Positions 24,982 through 36,267 are shown, counted from the first letter of the stretch. The stretch: 64,000 nucleotides of DNA from Oryza sativa Japonica Group (GCF_034140825.1 NC_089043.1:25160001-25224000); one strand, 5' to 3'. Notes: generated by a model not told the origin, from the letters alone. Numbers and translations: made by a program.

Positions 24982-26446
24982 GGAAAAAGTACACCAAAGG
25001 TCCCTCAACTTGTCATCGGAATAAAAAACATCCTCGAACTGCAAAACCACGTAGTTCCCTTAACTATACATACAAAACCAGTCACAGTAGATCCCTCGGC
25101 GGTTTTCATCCTGATTTTGTCCTACGTGGCTGCTGAGTCAGCGTGGGCCCACGTGGGCCCCACATGTCAGCCTCCTCTTTCTTTCCCCTCTTCTCTCCCT
25201 TCCTCTTCTCTCTCTCTCTCTTCTCTGGCTCTGGGCAGGCCGGCACCGGGGCGAGGCGGGAGAGGAGGTCCGGCGGCCGGCGACGTGGCGGCGGTGGCGG
25301 CGGCGAAGACGACGCGGGAGCAGGTGAGGGGCGTCGGCGGCGGCGAGGGGAGCAAGGCGGAGCTGGTGGGAGGCATCGAAACCGTGGACACCGGCGGCGA
25401 CGGCGCCGTGGTTACGCCGGGGAGCTGCGGAGGCGAGGGAAGCATTGGATTAAAACTCACGGGAGGCGGAACGGCGGATGAAACTGGCGCTTCCGGCGGC
25501 GGCAAAGGCGCCGTCGTACGTGGCGATGGCTTCGACGGCGACGACAAGGTGGGCGAGTACTCGATCCAGGCATTCACCATCCTCCCACTGGTGAGCTCAA
25601 CCCTGGCGCCATCAAGATCGGCAACAGCGGCGGACACCATAATCCCAAGATCCAATCCATTCCCATTCACATCCCCGAACTACACATCCATGGCAGGAGA
25701 GCGGCGGCGGCAGCGCTGGGCTCGTTGGCTTCTTGGCGTGGACGTCTTCACCGCCGCCGTCGTGCCAAGAAAACTTGCGTTTTCTCCATGGATTCGGCGT
25801 GCTCGAGCTCGACGTCGGCTTCCAAGCGGGAGGATGCAGCGGAGTTGACAGGGATGAAAGAGATGGACTCGCCGGGGCCGACGGGGAGGTTTCCGACCTC
25901 GGGCGTCGGCCATGAGCTTGGTGCCCTTGAGGAAGAGGTGGAAGTCAAGGGAAACCAGCGCGAGAGTGAAGGAGGAACAGAGCGCCGTCCTGAGGTCGCT
26001 GATGGTGGCGGAGGCGGCTCCTCACCCTCGCCGCCGCCGATGCCCTCCCCTGCTCCCGCGTTGTCGTCGTCGCCGCCGCCTTGCTCCCCTGATCCCGCGT
26101 CGTCTCCGCTGCCGCCGCCGCCACGTCGCCGGCCGCCGGACCTCCTCTCCCGCCTCGCCCCGCCGGACCTCCTCCCCCGCCTCGCGGCCTCGCCCCGGCG
26201 CCGGCTTGCCCAGAGCCAGAGAAGAGAGAGAGAAGAGGAAGGGAGAGAAGAAGGGAAAGAAAGAGGCCGACATATGGGGCTCACGCTGTCTCAGCAGCCA
26301 CGTAAGACAAAACCAGGATCAAAACCGCTAAGAAACCTATTGTGACTGGTTTTGTATAGTTAAGGGACCTCACATATCTAGTTTTGTGGTTTGAGGATGT
26401 TTTTTATCCCGATGACAAGTTGAGTGACCTTCGGTGTACTTTTTCC
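24982..26446. mobile_element. Mutator-like non-autonomous element carrying a host gene fragment (Pack-MULE)
   Basis: The termini GGAAAAAGTACACC(A/G)AAGG are inverted and can be followed inwards for roughly 350-400 bp on each side with few differences. The flanks are ATGAAATAA at 24973-24981 and ATGAAATAA at 26447-26455, a perfect 9-bp target duplication, which is the Mutator hallmark. No transposase is visible. The internal segment of roughly 600 bp includes a piece of a lectin receptor kinase gene. The perfect duplication suggests a fairly recent insertion. Confidence 0.85.
25557..25694 (-). pseudogene. Fragment of an L-type lectin receptor kinase (legume-lectin domain) inside the MULE
   Basis: On the minus strand the frame reads AMDV, a stop, then FGDVNGNGLDLG, IMVSAAVADLDG and LTSGRMVNAWIEYS. 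The core FGDVNGNxxxLDLxxxVSAAVADLDG...LxSGxxVNAWIEY is the carbohydrate-binding region of plant L-type lectin-domain receptor kinases, closest in memory to clade VIII. The in-frame stop and the missing rest of the domain and kinase show that this is a captured, non-functional piece. Confidence 0.65.
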
Positions 26447-26636
26447 ATGAAATAATATATCATAAGTCATAAGTATCGTGTGATACCCTATTTCAAATAG
26501 GGTATCAGCCGCTATTAGGTATTAGAGACGAAATCTTTAAGGTATTATTTCATCCGAATAAGATACCGTTACTTAGCATCTCTCTCTTTTTATCATATTT
26601 ATTGCGAGCATTTCTCTTGCTCACATTAGCAAGTTA

Positions 26637-26813
26637 CTCCCTCCGTTTCATAATGTAAGACTTTCTAGCATTGCTTATATTCATGTAGATATAAATGAAT
26701 ATAGATAATTCATATAGATGTTAATGAATCTAGACATATATGTGTCTATATTCATTTATATCTACATAAATATAAGCCATGCTAGAAAGTCTTACATTAT
26801 AAAACGGAGGAAA
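26637..26813. mobile_element. Stowaway MITE
   Basis: About 177 bp with inverted ends CTCCCTCCGTTTCATAATGT and ACATTATAAAACGGAGG, flanked by TA. The arms are long (CTTTCTAGCAT on both sides) and the centre is AT-rich. Confidence 0.8.
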
Positions 26814-27086
26814 TAGCATTGAACATTTACGATTACGAGTAATTTCGTGAAAGAAGAGCTAGTATAGTATAGATCACTAGTACAAATACATCCAGAATCC
26901 TGATGCACGAATCACAATGTAAAAATTTTGCCGGCAGCCCAGCCCTGAAAAGTGTATTGCTATCTCATGATTCTTCCAGAGCTGTACTGGTAAATGGCAT
27001 GCCATATGTGCTTCAGTGCCTACAGAAATGAACCAATGGAAAAGGATACAGGTGACAACAACGGAGTGGAACAGGCACGGCACAGG

Positions 27087-29337
27087 TCATGACTTGGCAT
27101 CCGCACCAGTAGAGTCAGAGCTGAGAGTGACGCACGGGAACCAGTATCTGCGCTTGCCATCCCTGTGCCCATCGTCGATCATCGCAAGCCCTTCCTGTTT
27201 ATGTAATAGAGACCAGAGTTGGATATAGATGCCAAAAAATTTGACGTTCATAAAAGTGTCAATACAGATGCACATACGAAAAGTACTTTATTTATATATG
27301 GATTATGGATAGCTCAAAAAGAAGGTAATCCTGCAATGGCTTAAGCGTGGATTCAACAGAGAGATCTAATCACCATTCACCAATACATAACTTGCATCAA
27401 AGGAAGCCGGTTTTCTTTTCTTTGGGCACAGAAATGAAGCACAAAGGTTGCTTAAAGAGTGGAAATGCAGGAGCAGGATTTACCTTGAGCAAAGTTTCAA
27501 GGACGTCAATGGCACGGCCAGTTGACCACGAGAACTTTCTCTCGACTTGCTCTACGGTGACAAAACCTTCAGCCTGCATGTGAAATAATGTTATAACTGG
27601 ACAGGTACGGTTATATTGTGGCAAGGTGACAGATTGAGCAAGGCAGCAACTTGAAAGCTTCGGTTTAACTTAGTTTTGTACTATGTCTCTATGTTGACTG
27701 AAATAAGCGTTTATGTGGAACATAGGGGGCTTTATGACTTCCAACCAAAGGTTATACACCATCCACATACTTGTTCAGTGTAAGCATGATAAGGTTATGA
27801 CAGCATCCACATACTTGTTAAGTGTACTGTGGTATTATACACTATTAAAAGCTGATTACAAACCTGAGCTAGCTCAAGTATCCCATTGTGATCTTTATTC
27901 AGTTCTGTAGGAACAGAACGCACAAGCTTTTTCTTCCCAACAGAAATTACTTCAAAACCACTACCAAGGACCTGAGAGTTCACAGGCAAAGGACCAGAAG
28001 AATTAACGATCTGTCCAAGTACATCAAATAAAATTTTATTGGCCATAGATTCGAATGCAATCTTGTAAAACTTGCATGAATGCAATTACAGGATTCCCAA
28101 AAAAATGTAGCTGTAGAATTCCTTAAAATACTTGCCTTCAGCTTACTTATCGCACGCAAACAATCATCTGATGTTAACGATCCAAGATCAGCTTTCCTCT
28201 TCTGACAGAGGAGTTTACGGAGATCTAGCAAGTCAATCAAGCCACCGTTGGTCGCTCTGGTTGCTATGCATATGTCAACAATCTGAACTCCTGGTGCAAT
28301 AGACACAGATGCCAAGCAGAACGTAAATGGTCCAATAATAACAGAAAATTCCAGGATCAAAACATACAAGGTAGCTTAAATTAAGTATACCAACCCAATT
28401 CATAGTAGAAGTCACCAATCCCTAGAAGCTCTGCCCAAGCTCCTTTATTCGAAGCCAGCGGGTCTACTCCAACTTTTGCACACATCTCATGGAACTGTTG
28501 TCTAAATAGTGGATTTTTACGGATATCATTCTGCACTAGCACACCATGTACACAAAGTTACTTAAGAGTTGGAATATGCTGTGCCATTTGAGCTCTATTG
28601 TGATCACCTAGAACATCAGTGTTACATTGCAAATGTCAACCCAGTTGGAACTAGATGCCATGAGACAAGTGAAATCTATCACAAGAAACAAGATCAATTG
28701 GCACCTTGGTAACTCCAACACCTTTTCTTTGGTACATTTTCCATCTTTAACTACCGTTCCTCAGTTTTAGTATATGTTGAGCACTTGACCATGGACTAGT
28801 ATGCTACTTAGGTTCCCTATTTCCCAGTTCGATAGACAACTTTAATCAAGTGAATAGCAGTAACTTCACTGTTTTCATGTTTGTTAGAACATTCATTTCA
28901 TTTGCGCTGGGCAGTTGAAAAAAAATGTAAGAATTCAGTCAGTCTGCAAGAATGACTGATATATCCTGATCCCCAAGATTAAGAAGATTGTGAAAGCATG
29001 CTATGTGTAATTCAATTTGTGACATACGAATAGCGTCGGTAATATTTTCTGTAAAACTCAACTAGAATACAGGAGTAGGAATCACCTTATGCTTGCGTGC
29101 AAATTCTTCGAGCTGTGTCCGAAACGTCGCAAGCTGCTCCTTCATGACATCGGTCCTGACCTTGGCCACATTTTCCCCAACCAGCCGGAATTGGTCCTTA
29201 AATTTTCCAAGAGCACACTCATCTCAGAATCCACAGAAAAAGAAAAAAAAAACATTATAAGCTATTCAAGCAAGATGTCCACATACACGAGTAGCCGCTG
29301 CGTTCTGCAAGCCCGCGATTCCCGGTCGCCTCCTCAT
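27087..29337 (-). CDS. VPS22: VPS22/SNF8, subunit of ESCRT-II
   Basis: ESCRT-II sorts ubiquitinated membrane proteins into multivesicular bodies; VPS22 pairs with VPS36 and two VPS25 copies at the endosome surface. Seven coding exons on the minus strand: 29337-29287, 29196-29086, 28530-28395, 28290-28136, 27971-27864, 27573-27484 and 27194-27087 (252 aa). The protein opens [17 protein letters not shown]. It continues through an N-terminal helical region ([17 protein letters not shown]), the SNF8 core ([24 protein letters not shown]) and winged-helix domains ([29 protein letters not shown]), and ends GADAKS. All junctions are GT-AG except the donor after exon 4 (minus 28135), which is GC (AAG|GCAAGT) with a normal AG acceptor at 27972. 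A probable 5'UTR intron acceptor, CTGCAG, lies at about 29353. Confidence 0.95.
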
Positions 29338-30607
29338 GCTTCCTAGTCTAAATTGGCTGCAGTTCCATAAAAAATCCGATGGAATCAATTAGCACATCTC
29401 GTGAACGGCGATCGATTCGATGTGGCCAGAGTTCTCTGCGTGTGTTCTAACAGTGGCGGACCCAGGATTTGAACCCGGGGTAGGCCTAGCAAAAAAAAAT
29501 CTAAATGCAATACGGTATGATTCGATAAGATATCTGATAAATTATAAACGATACCGTGATACGGTATATAACTCTAAATGGTTCAATACAAGTAGAAAAT
29601 AACAAACAAGTTTGAATCTTACCTAAAGGACAATGTAAATTGTTCAAACATAACATAACATCTTAGATAAATAGGATATTACAATACAAGTCAAAAATTT
29701 CATTTGAGGTTCATTGTTGCACATAATTTTGTAGTAATCTATACAAATTACTATATCCCTAATTGGCTAATCACAGATACAATCATACAAAGAAATTGAT
29801 TATTGAAGGGGATAATACTGTGGTCTACTAGAAGGGGGAGAGGGACTGAGGTAGAGGGAGAGCCGGAGAGGGCGAGAGGCAGTGCTCACCGGAGTCCAAG
29901 GGGGCTGGGGCTTGGGGGAGGGCCGGATGCCGGGCAGCGGGCGCGCCGCGCGCGACGGCGCTGCACGGAGCGACGACACGGCAGCGCCGACGCGAAGGGC
30001 GAAGGCAACGGCTGCACGGCGGGGCGCAGCAGCGGCGCGAGTCGGGGAAGGCCGAAGGCGGGCAGGCCCAGGCCGGGGCGCGGGGCGGAGCGCCGCTGCG
30101 CAGTCGGCCGTCAGGGGATGGCGCTGCCGCCGTCGGCCTTCGCGTGCGTGCGGCGTGGGAGGTTAGGGCGGGGATGTTACCTGGGTTCGCGACAGCCTCC
30201 GCTCCGGCGAGGAGCGGAGCGGATCGTATCCGGATCGGTCGGCTGCGGGCTCAATCGGAGCGCCGGAGCCGAGTCAATCCCCCTCGCCTCCACCTCCACC
30301 AGGCAGCTAGGTCGACGGCGACGGATGGGATGCGTACTGGGCGACCGAGGCTTGTGGAGAGGAGGAACGCGGTGGAGGCAGAGCAGCGGTGGCGCCGGTG
30401 AGAGGCGGCGGAGGCGGTGGCCGGTGGGACCGCGAGTGGACGACGGCCTCTGGATCGGCGACTAGTTCAGCCGCAGAGGAAGAGACGAGACGACGGCGAG
30501 AGGCGATGATGTTTGGGCCACGGTCTCTCCACTGCGGGGCCCATCATTTGCTGGGCTGGAATCCGGATAAGGCCCACCAAATTTCTGATCCACAACGAAA
30601 TTTGAAA
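29338..30607 (-). other. VPS22 5' region: probable 5'UTR intron with inserted GC-rich DNA, and promoter
   Basis: Read on the minus strand, 30607-30500 has several GCCCA/GGGCC motifs (AGCCCAGC, GGGCCCC, GGCCCAA) next to a purine-poor CTCTCGCCGTCGTCTCG stretch, the look of a rice housekeeping promoter and 5'UTR. Between it and the VPS22 ATG lies about 1 kb. Part is AT-rich (29480-29800) and begins with GTGGCGGACCCAGGATTTG, which I know as a dispersed rice repeat. Part is very GC-rich (29850-30470) with open frames that look like composition artefacts. I infer that it is a 5'UTR intron; a cDNA would settle this. Confidence 0.4.
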
Positions 30608-31972
30608 GGAATAAGTTCAAGGTCCCTCGTCTTTCGCCAAGTTCGATTTTTTTTTCTTGAACAGCAATACCAGATATGACATGTGCAAAACTGGTGTACC
30701 CAAGGTCCCAAGCAGTATGGTTCCCCGGTTTTGGCTCACACGGCGAGTGGGCCCCATATGTCAGGCATATGTCTTCTTCCTCCAACCTCCCCTCCCTCTA
30801 TATCTCCTATATTCCCCATTTCCCATCTCTCTCCTCCATTTCCCATCATCGGCTAAGGGAGGGACGGAGGCGACGGCAGCACCGCACTTGCAGCTGCAAG
30901 GAACACTACTTCGGTACCTCCTCCCCTTCGACGACCCCATCGTCGCCACGCACTCCTACACATCTCTTGGACCCGCACCACCGTCATCTTCTACGTTGAC
31001 AACCACCATCTAAGATGGCTCTGGTTGGGCCACCGACGGTTGACTACACATACGCGCGCTTCACTGCTATGTTCTCTGACCTCATCGTCACCTACACCCA
31101 TGCCATTTGTGGCCTTGAGTGTGCGGTCACTGCCCTAGGCCTAATGACATCCGAGGTCTCCATGATGGTCAGCCAAGCGCGGTGCCATGTGGGGTTGTTG
31201 GGGTGGATCGAAGAACAAATGTCAAGGTCATTGCCACTGGCTCTGCTTTGGTGTATCGGAGCACTGACTTCCTCCACTGGGAGTGGAACGTTGCGTCGAT
31301 GCACTCGTCAGCGGTCATCCCTATCCTAGGATGACTGAACCTCTTCCCGATGGTGGAGCATGGATCCAACAGCCTCGACATGTCAGCAAATAGTTTTGGC
31401 ATGAAGCACATGCTCAAGCTTAGTGAGTTTGACATGCACCAAGACTTCTACATGGTGGGGGGTACGATGATGAGAAGGACACCTTCTCACCGGAGGAGCC
31501 TTGCCGCGGGGATAATTGATGGAGCTAATGTTGCCTCAACTATAGCTAGGCGTATGCCGCCCAGTGGTTGTGCAATCGGGGTTGTTGGGGCAGCATCCAG
31601 GGCAAGTCCAGTGAAGAGGAGGTTGGCGATGCAGAGGGCATCGACAATGACGGCGATGCGGTGCATATAGTGTTGTCTAGGACGATGGCGGCCCGCCGTT
31701 GGCCACATCCGCCCTCCCCTATCAGTGATGTGGAACGGATGAGAGAGAGGAGGTTTGGAGAATAGGAGATGGAAAAAGAGAGGAGATTGGAGGAAGAATA
31801 AATAGGCCTGACGTGAGGCCCACTCGCCACGTCAGCCAAAAACATAACCCACTCGCCACGTGAGCCAAAAACATACAGTATACTTCTTTGAATCTCATTA
31901 TATCTGGTATTATACGGTTGTAGGACAACAACGAAAATCGAACTCGGCGGTGATTTAAAGTGAACTTATTCC
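30608..31972. mobile_element. Mutator-like non-autonomous element carrying an invertase fragment (Pack-MULE)
   Basis: The termini start GGAATAAGTTCA on both strands. The subterminal parts match again over CCAGATAT, TTTTGGCTCAC and GGCGAGTGGGCC, giving inverted repeats of about 230 bp. The flanks are AATTTGAAA (30599-30607) and AATTTAAAA (31973-31981), a 9-bp target duplication with one mismatch. The interior contains a decayed GH32 fragment and no transposase. It sits between the divergent VPS22 and HpcH/HpaI genes and close to both promoters. Confidence 0.8.
31228..31515 (+). pseudogene. Decayed fragment of a GH32 acid invertase inside the MULE
   Basis: The plus strand reads GSALVYRSTDFLHWEW, then after an in-frame stop LNLFPMVEHGSNSLDMSAN and GMKHMLKLSEFDMHQDFYMV. 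After a two-base frame slip it reads YDDEKDTFSPEEPCRGDN. In plant cell-wall and vacuolar invertases the order is ALVYRSxDFxxWE, the ECPDLFP active-site region, LDTSA, KHVLKLS, YMVGxYD and DxFxPE. The ECPD site itself is lost. Stop and frame slip show it is not functional. Confidence 0.75.
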
Positions 31973-31989
31973 AATTTAAAAGTTAAGTT

Positions 31990-32193
31990 ATATACAATTC
32001 CTGGGCCTTACAAAGTAGACGGGCCAGAGCCCACCAACGTCAGTGGGCGAGGCCCAATAAGGCCCGTGGCAAAGCGACACGTGAAGCAGCAACGCCACGT
32101 CACTGCCTCACGCTGTCCCCCCACACTGACTGGGACTCACTCGCCGCAGATCCCCAAACCTCTCCGCCGCCGCGCCGGCTCGCCTCGCGCGCC
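31990..32193 (+). promoter_or_regulatory. Promoter with clustered GGCCCA motifs for the HpcH/HpaI gene
   Basis: In about 200 bp before ATG 32194 the sequence carries GGGCCTTA, GGGCCAGAGCCC, GTGGGCGAGGCCCA and AAGGCCCG. Such GGCCCA (site II-like) clusters are typical of rice genes for plastid and housekeeping proteins. ACACGTGAAG at about 32079 contains an ACGT core. Confidence 0.45.
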
Positions 32194-33240
32194 ATGGCCG
32201 CCTCCGCCTCCGCCTCCGCCACCGCCTCCCTCTCCCACCTCCTCCTCGCGCGCAAGCCAGACCCCGCGCCTCTCCCCTCCCGCCGCGCCCCCGCCCTGCT
32301 CCCCTTGCCGCGGCGGCGCGGGCAGCGGCCCATCTCCGCCGCCGCCGCCGCCTCCGACCTCCTCTACGCCGCACCCTCCCTCAAGTCCCGGCTCGCCGCC
32401 GGGGAGACCCTGTACGGGCTCTTCCTCCTCTCCTTCTCCCCCACGCTCGCCGAGCTCGCCGCCCTCGCCGGCTACGACTACGTCGTCGTCGACATGGAGC
32501 ACGGCCCCGGCGGCGTTCCCGAGGCGCTGGCCTGCCTCCGCGCCCTCGACGCCGCCCGTACCCCAGCCGTCATCCGCCTCCCCGAGGCCGGCCCCATCTG
32601 GGCCAAGAAGGCCCTCGACCTCGGCCCCGCGGGCCTCATGGTCCCCGCCGTCGAGTCCCCCGCCGCCGCGGCCGCCGCCGTGTCGCACTGCCGCTACCCG
32701 CCCCGAGGCGTTCGCGGCGCCGCCCACCCCATCGTCCGCGCCTCCGCGTACGGCCTCGACGACTCCTACCTCTCCCGCTGCGAGGACGAGACGCTAATCA
32801 TCTGCCAGGTCGAGACCGCCGCTGGCATTGCGGAGGTCGACGCCATTGCCGCCGTCGACGGCGTCGACGTCGTCCAGATGGGACCGCTCGACTTGTCAGC
32901 CAGCATGGGGTACCTGTGGGACCCAGGGAACAGGAAGGTGCGAGCCAGGCTGAGGGAGGCCGAGAAGAAGGTGTTGGATGCCAGGAAGAAGAATGTGACA
33001 GCTTCAGATGGCAATGTCGCATATCTAGGCGGATTCGCCATGCCGAACGACCCGGCAGAGCAGCTCAAGCTGAGGGGTTACCACATGGTGTCTGGTGCAG
33101 TGGACATTGGGATGTTCCGGAAGGCGGCGTTGGAGGATGTCAAGCGGTTCAAGGAGGCAGTGATGGAAATCGGCGAGGAGGAAGGCGAGGAGGACGATGA
33201 AAAGAAGGACAAGGAAGACGACGGGTACTGGAGTGAGTGA
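32194..33240 (+). CDS. HpcH/HpaI aldolase family protein, plastid-targeted
   Basis: A single-exon gene of 348 aa. Residues 1-55 form an alanine-, serine- and arginine-rich transit-like peptide. The body is the PEP/pyruvate-binding TIM barrel of class II HpcH/HpaI aldolases (2-keto-3-deoxy sugar acid aldolases). Visible blocks are YGLFLLSFSPTLAELAA, VVVDMEHGPGG (Asp100, Glu102 and catalytic-site His103), LGPAGLMVPAVES (Glu154), IICQVETAAG (Glu207, metal ligand) and MGPLDLSASMG (Asp233). The C-terminus is an unusual acidic/lysine tail (EEEGEEDDEKKDKEDD). The bacterial enzymes cleave 2-keto-3-deoxy acids into pyruvate and an aldehyde; the plant substrate is not known to me. GC content is very high in the first half, as often in grass genes. 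Confidence 0.9.
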   Translation: MAASASASATASLSHLLLARKPDPAPLPSRRAPALLPLPRRRGQRPISAAAAASDLLYAAPSLKSRLAAGETLYGLFLLSFSPTLAELAALAGYDYVVVDMEHGPGGVPEALACLRALDAARTPAVIRLPEAGPIWAKKALDLGPAGLMVPAVESPAAAAAAVSHCRYPPRGVRGAAHPIVRASAYGLDDSYLSRCEDETLIICQVETAAGIAEVDAIAAVDGVDVVQMGPLDLSASMGYLWDPGNRKVRARLREAEKKVLDARKKNVTASDGNVAYLGGFAMPNDPAEQLKLRGYHMVSGAVDIGMFRKAALEDVKRFKEAVMEIGEEEGEEDDEKKDKEDDGYWSE

Positions 33241-33872
33241 GCACTGAGCAGAGTTGAGCTGAAGATGATCAAGGAACTGTGGTGATGGTGTCTTTTGTTT
33301 GTCTTCTGAATTCAGATTGAGAGGTCTAAGTGGTTCCATTTTCCAGGGGCCTCTGGTGTACTCTTGTTTAGTTGTCAGGTCGATTTTGAGAACATCATGT
33401 TTGGGCATCTTAGGATTCCCATTTGTAGGTGGTAACTTCTGAGTACCAATAAAAGCCAGATTTTTATATCATTCAGAAAAGGTTGGATTTTACATAAATT
33501 ATGTCGCTGTAGTATCCTCTATTTTTCTTTATTTGCACATCCTAGTATATTTACTTTTAGTCAAGCATCATAAATTATGTCATGGAAAAAAAGTGCAGCT
33601 CTTAAGTGTTCCTGTCTAGATTGTTGGTGTTGTGGGGTCAGGCTAAGCTACAAGTTCAGAATCCAGATTGTCTATCACAACACTAGCTCAACCTCCACCA
33701 CCAGTTCAGATATGCTGGCACCTCCCATCCAAAACCATTGAGTTCTTTGGACGTTTCCCCATCCAGAAAAAAAAATCTTCTCAGTTACAGGATCCATCCT
33801 TAGGTGTTAGAGGCAAACCCCTCTTCTAATTCTCTCAGAGTCCTCCATAGTTCTTTCTGCTCCTTTTTTCTC

Positions 33873-36267
33873 ATGACCACAATGCTTGCAGCTAGCTCTG
33901 TAGTGAACAGCAACCTTCCTTGCTCATCAAGGATATCCTCCTGCTCAGACTTCACATCTGGCTACTCCTGGCGTCCTATAGAGGCTGCAAAACTCTGCCG
34001 GACACGAGCTGTGCGCTCGCTGCAGATAACCTGTACTGCCACAAAGCCTGCAAAGTCACCAGGTACTGCGAATACGCTCTCCATTTTCTTGGTTTGGAGC
34101 AGCTAGTAATTCTCTGGGCATGATATTAATTTGCTGTATTTTTTTTTATTTTTATATACAGCTGAAGAAGAATGGAAGATCAAGAGGCAAGTGCTAGTAG
34201 AAAAGCGGGTAATTCCTAATTTCCTGCCATTTCCAAATGTTAGCTATTTTGTTATCAACTCCATATATGAAGTATCTTACTGAATACCTGGTTTTAGTTC
34301 TTCAGAGAGTGTGTATTGCACATATATGAGTAGATAAGCCATAGATTCCATGTCATATTGCTCTGTTTTGGAATTATGGACTTGTTTTCCCTGGGTTTGT
34401 TGATTTCATATGTTAATTACCCGTGGGGAGCCTTCTCTGCTAAGCGGCTTCCATTTACATTAGAATTCCTTCTGTTGTTTGGTTTTGCAGGTCCGTAGTG
34501 TTGATGTGAAGGAAGCACTGCGTCTTCAGAAGGAAAACAATTTTGCAATTCTTGATGTCAGGCCAGTAGCGGACTTTAAAGAGGTAATGTTGTAATTGTT
34601 CTCCACTTATCTTCGGTTTTTGCACCATAATGCAGCTCTTAGGTTTAACACAATAACTTGAGGTTACGCTTTACATTAATATGTAATTATAATCTTTTGT
34701 GGCATTTATTCCCTTAGAAATATCGTATATTGAACCAAAGGTTCTGACTTTACGCAATTTTAGAGTGTCTGAGAAATAGGAGTAATTTTGTTTGGAAGAG
34801 AAAAAAAGGTCTGCAGTCGGTGAAAAATGGATATAATTTTGTTAACAAAATTATTTCCAATGATGTGCAAGTGTATCTCAAACTTTGTTGCTGTCATACT
34901 ATGTGGTGTTTGATACTTAGATTCATTAGATTTTGTTGCAAATGCCATCATATGGGTTCATTCTTATGCAGGCTCATCCACCTGGTGCCGTTAATGTGCA
35001 AATATATAGATTGATAAAGGAATGGACAGCATGGGATATTGCAAGACGGGCAGCATTTGCATTCTTTGGCATATTTTCTGGAACAGAAGAGAATCCTGAG
35101 TTCATACAAAGTATGGTAGTTTATTCTGTTTTCTGCTTCATGGTTACTCATATACTACCTCCGTTTTTTAATAGATGACGCCGTTGACTTTTTCTCACAT
35201 GTTTGACCATTCGTCTTATTCAAAAAATTTATGTAATTATAATTTATTTTGTTATGAGTTGTTTTATCATTCATAGTACTTTAAGTGTGATTTATATCTT
35301 ATATATTTGCATAAAATTTTTGAATAAGACGAATGGTCAAACATGTGAGAAAAAGTCAACGGCGTCATCTATTAAAAAACGGAGGGAGTATGAGTTTACA
35401 ATCAGTGACATATATTATCTTTACGAAGGTGTTGATGAGAAACTTGGTAAAGATGCAAAGATTATTGTGGCATGTTCGACAGGAGGAACATTGAAACCAA
35501 CACAGAACTTTCCTGATGGGAAGCAATCGAGGTATGCCATGTTACCTTAGTATTCTTTATCAGTAAACTTGATTCAATTTTTACCAATTAACATTCATGT
35601 TCTAACTGACACGAAAGCGCTGATACAGTCTCTTAATACCACTGTCGCAAATGAGGTTTTTTTTCTTTTCTGTATTCCTTGAAATCAGAAATGGGTCTAT
35701 CATATTGTGGCATTGATATTCTTCCTAATATTTGCATAAGGTATTTCTGTAGTGTCATGATCATCTCTTAATTGGTGGAATTTTATTTTGTAGTATGGAT
35801 ATCTTTCGTTTCTTTCTACTGGTGGTTTTGTTTCACATTTCTTTTGTCAACAATGTTTCCCAGTTGAATGATATTACCAGCTTGAAATTTCTACCATGTT
35901 GCTGAGCGGTAGTTCATCCGAGTGCCATATGCAAACTAGAAGGGGATTATACTATTCGTTCATCTGAGTTCCAATTTACCCCGTTTGCCCAACATCTGTA
36001 TTGTTTCATTTCATGTAAAACTATAAACTTGTTGTCTGCCCACACTCCTTTCTTCACCTTAGCTCTGAATTTTATGTTGTTTTACAAAGGTGACTATGTT
36101 TGTGCCTCTGGAACATAGCTAACTCATCTCATCTGTTTCATTTTGGCAGGTCCCTGATAGCAGCTTACTTGTTGGTCCTGAATGGTTACAAGAATGTGTT
36201 CCATCTGGATGGAGGACTCTACACATGGTTCAAGGAAGGCCTACCGGCTGTTGAAGGAGAAGAATAA
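33873..36267 (+). CDS. Rhodanese-like domain protein, plastid (sulfurtransferase STR11-like)
   Basis: Six coding exons: 33873-34062, 34162-34208, 34491-34583, 34972-35110, 35429-35531 and 36150-36267 (229 aa). All are GT-AG with matching phases. ATG 33873 starts MTTMLAASSVV, a serine-rich presumed transit peptide; an earlier in-frame GTG is not used. The domain runs from VDVKEALRLQ through FAILDVRPVADF and AHPPGAVNVQIYRLI to NVFHLDGGLYTWFKEGLP. The active-site loop is VACSTGGT with Cys172; the usual CxxxxR loop is altered, as I recall for Arabidopsis STR11-type proteins. Rhodaneses move sulfur from a persulfide to an acceptor, but the role of this type is unclear. Intron 4 carries a MITE. Confidence 0.9.
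35155..35388. mobile_element. Stowaway-type MITE in rhodanese intron 4
   Basis: The ends CTACCTCCGTTTTTTAATAG and its complement, ending AACGGAGGGAG, are flanked by TA. The long arms contain GTTGACTTTTTCTCACATG and GACCATTCGTCTTATTC in both orientations. Its right end lies about 40 bp upstream of the exon-5 acceptor, so it supplies sequence close to the branch-point area. The element at 45286-45513 belongs to the same family. Confidence 0.85.

Noticed and set aside
29803-30465. GC-rich frames of up to 220 aa on the plus strand
   Set aside because: Composition-driven, no recognisable domain, and they lie in the probable 5'UTR intron of VPS22.
32066-32797. 243-aa proline/serine frame overlapping the HpcH/HpaI gene
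   Set aside because: Out-of-frame shadow of the GC-rich aldolase coding sequence.
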